A stretch of 64,000 bases of DNA from the NCBI RefSeq assembly GCF_029407905.1, contig NW_026577882.1, forward strand, positions 3,782,001 through 3,846,000, read 5' to 3'. Below the pieces are notes generated by a model. The model saw nothing but the letters and a program-made list of their open reading frames with translations, was not told the DNA's origin and did not search any database. The translations under genes and the position numbers were made by a program. Source of the DNA: Bubalus kerabau. Lineage: Eukaryota > Chordata > Mammalia > Artiodactyla > Bovidae. Shown piece after piece: positions 59,504-64,000 of this stretch (the first letter of the stretch is position 1; each line of letters opens with the position of its first letter).

Positions 59504-60170
59504 CAAAAGGGCTGCAAACAGTCAGGAAGGATCACATATGTCACCGTGAAACACTACTTCTCCACTTAGCCAAAGCTAACAAAAGATTTCTGTTCTAGGT
59601 CAACCTAGAAGAGATCACTTAAGAGGTAAAGAAACTTAAACTCCATTAGCAAAGGCAGTTCGACATCTCAAGAAAACTTGTGCTAGGCACAGAACTCTTT
59701 TCTGGGGGTCCACTTTCCCTACAACCTCCTTATCCCATTCTGTACCCATTCCTTTGCTTCTCTCATCCTGAAACTGCCACCTGTAAGACAGAACTACTTC
59801 GTTTTCCTTCCTCAAGTGCCATTGCATTCCACATACTTTCTTGATATAACAAGTCATACATTTCCCTTCAGCAACCAAGAACTGACTTTTATATTGGCAT
59901 TGGCTATAGCCCGCCCCCCTCCCCCCACCCCCAAGAACAGAACAAAACAAAACAAAACAATTGCTTTCTTACATTTAACATGTCAGGATGGTGCCAGACA
60001 CTATTCATGGAGAGTCAAAAATCTCTTTTGTTTCTGTGTAAAAGGGAGGTCCTTTCAAGTCGTGAATGTTTCAGAACTTTCATTTATTTGGAAATGACCT
60101 AGCTATTCAATACACTGTCGTCACAAGGATAGAAACTCGGGTAACCAAAACACCTGGAGAAACGTTTGTT
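59504..60170. other. Unit 2 sequence without recognised gene
   Basis: Counterpart of 55,128-55,833. A C-rich tract (CCGCCCCCCTCCCCCCACCC) at ~59,911 replaces a stretch of unit 1, ahead of the (AACAA)n-type run. Confidence 0.6.
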
Positions 60171-60350
60171 AGTTCAGTTCAGTTCAGTTGCTCAGTCGTG
60201 TCTGACTCTTTGGGACCCCGTGGCCTGAAGGACGCCAGGCTTCCGTGTCTGTCACCAGCTCCAGGGGCTTGCTCAAACTCATGTCCATCGAGTCAGTGAT
60301 GCCATCCAACCATCGTACCCTTGTCATCCCCTTCTCCTCTGCCTTCAATC
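60171..60350 (-). mobile_element. BovB/Art2-type retroelement 3' fragment, unit 2
   Basis: Counterpart of 55,834-56,014. Confidence 0.8.
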
Positions 60351-61068
60351 AAGACTATGAGAGGCAGATATTTTAGAGTATAATTATTGTAAAGAGTTTG
60401 TCTAAAAGCTCATATCACATTTACATTTTTTACTTTTGTTGTTGTCGTTTCCAGGTAGTTTCTTGCTGACAAGCTTGTGACAGATATAACAATAGAGCAA
60501 TTTTTACCTCAAAAGAAACCTAGGCACTATGAACATGTTGTGCTTAATGTTGTTGACTCTTAGACATGTCTATAATGGAGGAGCAAAACCAAAAATACTA
60601 GATATTTAATATTGACTAGTTCCCAGTTCACAGGACTCTGACATTCATTTAGGTCAATGTTTTCTTGTATTTCCAGCAGTTTGATTTGGAAGGGCTGCCT
60701 TTTCTTGAGACCATTGAAATCAGAACACAGAACTTGAGCAATATTATCAAAAAACACAAGGCTCACACTGACACATACCTTAATCCAAACAGACAGACAA
60801 GACATCTTCCAGGTTTCCGCCTGAGATTTAAAATATTTCTTTGAGCCAGTCTTCTGGGGAGTGGGGGGATGGAGGTGGCAGTGAGGCAGGCTTGGGTAAC
60901 AAGCTAATTGTTGGTCATTGCATATGCAAAGAACCAGCTTTCCGGGTTCCAAGGAAAAAAGTTTCCTTGGTAACCAACTTTGTCTGGTTCTATAGAATAT
61001 CATGGCCCTCCTAGGTCAGGTCATCTTGCCTTTCTGTAGTCCTCGTTTTATCCCTAAATCATAGACAG
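60351..61068. other. Unit 2 sequence without recognised gene
   Basis: Counterpart of 56,015-56,740; the 13-G run of unit 1 is shortened to GTGGGGGGATGG. Confidence 0.6.
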
Positions 61069-61189
61069 CTTGGATTGTCTCTGTGGGGTGTATGTATTGT
61101 CCTCATGTTTGACCTGGCGGCAGCAGCGAGGTCCGAGAGCCTCTCCTGGAACCGGGCGTGGGGACGGGGCTCACCGAGAGCCGCTGGTG

Positions 61190-61610
61190 AAGGTGGGCAG
61201 CGCCTCTGGAGCGCGGCAGGGGTGGGGCGCCCCGGGCGGCGCAGGGCGGGTGTCGGCTCCTGGCGGGGGTAGGGGAGGGCTTCCCAGTTGTGCTCTCGGA
61301 GATGGCCACTGCGGCTGGAAACGCGCCGGGAGCGCAGCCAGGGTGGGGTAAACCTGGGCTGCACAGGTCGAGATTCCGCTCGCTGTGGGTGGGGGGTCGG
61401 TCCCTGTTGTGCTCCCAGGGGTCGCCAATATGGCTGGGAACCCGCCGGGAGCCCGGCAGAGCCGGGACGAAACCTGGCGGCGCGGGGCGGGCTGGGGGTC
61501 AGTTCGCAGCGGGGGTCGGCTCCTGACAGGGGTGGGGGAGGGCTTTCCAGATGTGCTGTTGGGGTTCGCCATTGCGGCTGGGAATGCCCATTTCGTGAAC
61601 TCCTGGATCC
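61190..61610. repeat. GC-rich ~118-bp minisatellite, unit 3
   Basis: Repeat starts at 61,285, 61,404 and 61,548 (spacing 119 and 144). The longer second repeat carries an extra GCAGCGGGGGTCGGCTCC-like stretch. Confidence 0.75.
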
Positions 61611-61654
61611 CCAAGGATCGGCATCCATTGGCCACAGCGGAGGGGTGCGGAACA

Positions 61655-61663
61655 CAGGTAAGG
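61655..61663 (+). promoter_or_regulatory. Splice-donor-like CAG|GTAAGG, unit 3
   Basis: Same position relative to the minisatellite as in units 1 and 2. Confidence 0.35.
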
Positions 61664-62083
61664 GAACGGGGACTGCGTGGAGCAGGGAACCATGTATTCC
61701 GCCCTGTGTTGGCACAGTCTCAGAGCTCCCCAACCTGGCGGTCGCAGGAAGGCCTCGTCTTTGGGGTCAAGGCCTTTACCACTCCACCCCTCTGCTGAAA
61801 ATCCTCAGAGTCTGCGCGGTTTTCCCAAGCAGCCTAGTGTCTGCCTGAAGTCCAAGGGACAGAACCCTGAATTCTGGCCGGCTGGCCCAGCCCTGCTTCT
61901 GGCACTTTGTAGGCCAGCGGGCCCTGGAGCACCTGCTAGGATGGGAAAGGGAAGGGTATGCGAATTGCACCCTGGTGGCCGCCGAGGCAGCAAAGAAGAG
62001 GGGAGGGCACCTTACTGCCCTTTAATGGCAGACAGAATCTGTGGCTGTCCTGCTGCGTGGGCCTTTTCATGGGGACCTTGTGC

Positions 62084-62089
62084 AATAAA
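62084..62089 (+). terminator. AATAAA poly(A) signal, unit 3
   Basis: Signal retained, but the GT-rich downstream tract is lost at the junction with satellite I. Confidence 0.4.
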
Positions 62090-62094
62090 AGTTT

Positions 62095-64000
62095 ACCGGT
62101 GAACTTAGGGAACTTCCCAGTGTGCTTCTGACAGATGAGGGATGCTGTGGAGTTGGAGGGGCCTCTCAGGACTCTGCTGGGTTTGGCGCAATGGAAGAGG
62201 GCCTCATCTCCAGGGAAGGCAGGAACCTCAGGCTTCCTCTCCGTTTCGGACTCCGACCGCAGGGTACCTGCAGAGTTGGGACAGGAGAGTCAGGAATCGT
62301 CTTGTCTGAGGAAGGGAACTCCGCTTGCCTCTCGAGGTGCTCAGGGGGTCTCAGGCCCCTTGTTGCGCTGTGTGTGGAACCTGCGGGTATTTCCGGAAAT
62401 GCACGACGGTGACAGTGCCCCTTCGTGTTGTGCCTTCACCCACTGGGTTGCCTTCGAAGAGGTGTCTGGGCCTCGGGTTCTTTTTAAGAGCGGACCGGGA
62501 AATCGGGGTCTTTCGGCATGTGGGACCACCCACGGGGCTAGTCTCAAATTTCCTAGTGAGGCCGGCTTCATCCTGACGTGTGCCAGGAAGGCCGGGGACC
62601 CTTCCAGACAACGCAGGGGGATCGACTCTCCTGTCGCCATCAGGAGGGGAGAAGGGGCTCAGATGAAGTGGGGACGGAACCCTCGGTGTTACCCTCGAGG
62701 GAAACCGGCGTGTGGGGGACTTTTGGGGGTTGCATGAAAGGAGTCAGGTACCATTTCGCACTTCAGGACAGAACCTGGGACTTCCCTTGAGACGCCGTAG
62801 CGGGCAAGGGCCTCATCTTGCGAAGACGTTGGAACCATGTGGATTTTCTCGAGTTGCGGCGGGATTCTAGAGTTACGACGGGGATTTCAGGCTTCCTCTT
62901 GTGTTGGCCCCGGGAAGCCTAATCTTCCATTCGAGTTGCGAGGGAAAGCTGAGGGTTGCACTCGAGTCACTGCAGGGCCAAAGAGACCTCATCTAGGCCT
63001 GTGTCCGGGACTTAACGTTCCTCTCAAGGGAAGACAGGGATCTCAGGGTGGCGTTCCAGACTCCCCCAGGGAGTCAGGCCTAGCCTCGAGGGCAAGCAAA
63101 GGATGCCGCTCTCCTCTCAAGTCGCGACGCAGATCTCTTGGAGCCCACTGAGTGGCCTCAAGGGTGTCAGGCCTTCTCTTCAGTTTGGAGAGAGGACTCA
63201 GGATTGCGGTCTGGGTCAGGCAGGAAAAGAAGGCCCTCACCTCGCGAGGATGGGGGCTTCTCAGGGGTTTCCTCGAGCTGCGGCGCCCGTGGGGGTTTTT
63301 CACGAGGCAAGACGAGGATCTCAGGGAGCCTCTCGTGCGGTGCCAGGGAAGTCAGGTCTCTGTGCGGGTGGCGAGGGGGAGCGCGTCATGGCTCTCGAGT
63401 CATGGGAGAGGACTAGGGCCTCCAGACGCGTTGAAGAAGGACACTCGAGGTCTTTCTGGGGTTGCGGCGAGAAAGCCTCATTTCCCTCGACTTCTGCCAG
63501 GGACCTGAGGGAACTTCCCATGGTGCCTCTGATAGGTGAGGGATGCTGTGGAGTTGGCGGGGCCTCTCGGGACTCCGCTGGGCTTGGCGCAATGGAAGAG
63601 GGCCTCATCTCGAGGGGAGACAGGAAACTTAGGCTTCCTCTCCTTTTCGGACTCCAACCACATGGTCCCTGCAGAGTTGGGACAGGAGAGTCAGGCCTCG
63701 TCTTGTCTGAGGAAGGGAACTCCGCTTGCCTCTCGAATTGCTCAGGGTGTCTCACGCACCTCGTCGAGCTGTGTGTGGAAACCGCGGGTTTTTCCGGACG
63801 ACTCACGGGGGTGTCAGTGCCCCTTCGAGTGGTACCTTCACCCACAGGGTTGCCTTCGAAGAGGGGTCCGGGCCTCGGGTCCTTCTCAAGAGCGGACCGG
63901 GGAATCGGGGGCGTTCGGCATGTGGCACCACCCACGTGGCTCGTCTCGAATTTCCCCGTGAGACCAGCCTCATCCTGAGGTGCGCCGGGAAGGCCGGGAA
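62095..64000. repeat. Satellite I array resumes
   Basis: Same orientation as the left array. A 573-bp right part of a monomer (62,095-62,667) is followed by one reaching 1,333 bp at the window end (62,668-64,000). The first is of intermediate CpG content; the second becomes CpG-rich toward 64,000. Confidence 0.88.

Larger units (their letters stand above)
56741..61068. repeat. 4.4-kb macrosatellite, unit 2
   Basis: 4,328 bp between two copies of CTTGGATTGTCTCTGTGGGG (56,741 and 61,069). The only complete unit in the window. Differs from unit 1 by one fewer minisatellite copy and by scattered substitutions and small indels. Confidence 0.85.
61069..62094. repeat. 4.4-kb macrosatellite, unit 3 (truncated)
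   Basis: Contains the 5' segment, the minisatellite, CAG|GTAAG (61,658) and AATAAA (62,084), then stops five bases after the poly(A) signal at CAATAAAAGTTT, where satellite I resumes. A ~45-bp deletion relative to units 1 and 2 lies near 61,971 (the GAAAGTTAGTAGGGTGCATGG segment). Confidence 0.85.

Overview
This window is repetitive DNA from a ruminant, most likely a bovid of the cattle lineage, and reads as pericentromeric or centromeric heterochromatin. I find no protein-coding gene, tRNA, rRNA or CRISPR array. Three things support the host call. The main satellite has a ~1.4 kb monomer built on a 31-bp sub-repeat phased by CTCGAG, as in the bovine 1.715 g/ml satellite (satellite I); sheep and goat satellite I is nearer 0.8 kb. 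Bov-A2 SINEs and BovB-type LINE ends are present, which are ruminant-typical. A solo LTR resembles bovine class II endogenous retroviruses. The exact species cannot be fixed from the sequence alone.

Layout. (1) 1-40,875: one uninterrupted head-to-tail satellite I array of about 29 monomers. The first 13 form an 18,803-bp higher-order repeat (HOR). The second HOR copy starts at 18,804 with only scattered differences, carries a patch of foreign monomer type at ~28.87-30.64 kb, and loses register at ~31.43 kb. From there to 40.9 kb the array consists mostly of closely related CpG-rich monomers that look recently amplified. (2) 40,876-52,393: a different satellite made of alternating ~695-bp (A) and ~535-bp (B) monomers, a 1,230-bp dimeric HOR. 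It is tentatively of the ruminant satellite II class. A 1,298-bp solo LTR with a 6-bp target duplication interrupts it at 43,362-44,659. (3) 52,394-62,094: a tandem macrosatellite of ~4.3-4.5 kb units, two nearly complete copies plus a truncated third. Each unit has a GC/CpG-rich ~118-bp minisatellite, a splice-donor-like CAG|GTAAG and an AATAAA signal; the two long copies also share an antisense L1 fragment, a Bov-A2 SINE and a BovB end. (4) 62,095-64,000: satellite I resumes in the same orientation.

The parts relate as products of unequal exchange, gene conversion and tandem duplication, not as a pathway. The open frames of up to 351 codons inside satellite I are by-products of GC-rich monomers whose lengths are often multiples of three; they occur in several frames and on both strands and are not annotated as genes. 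The least familiar element is the 4.4-kb macrosatellite, which has promoter-like and poly(A)-like features in every copy and is wedged between two satellite families.
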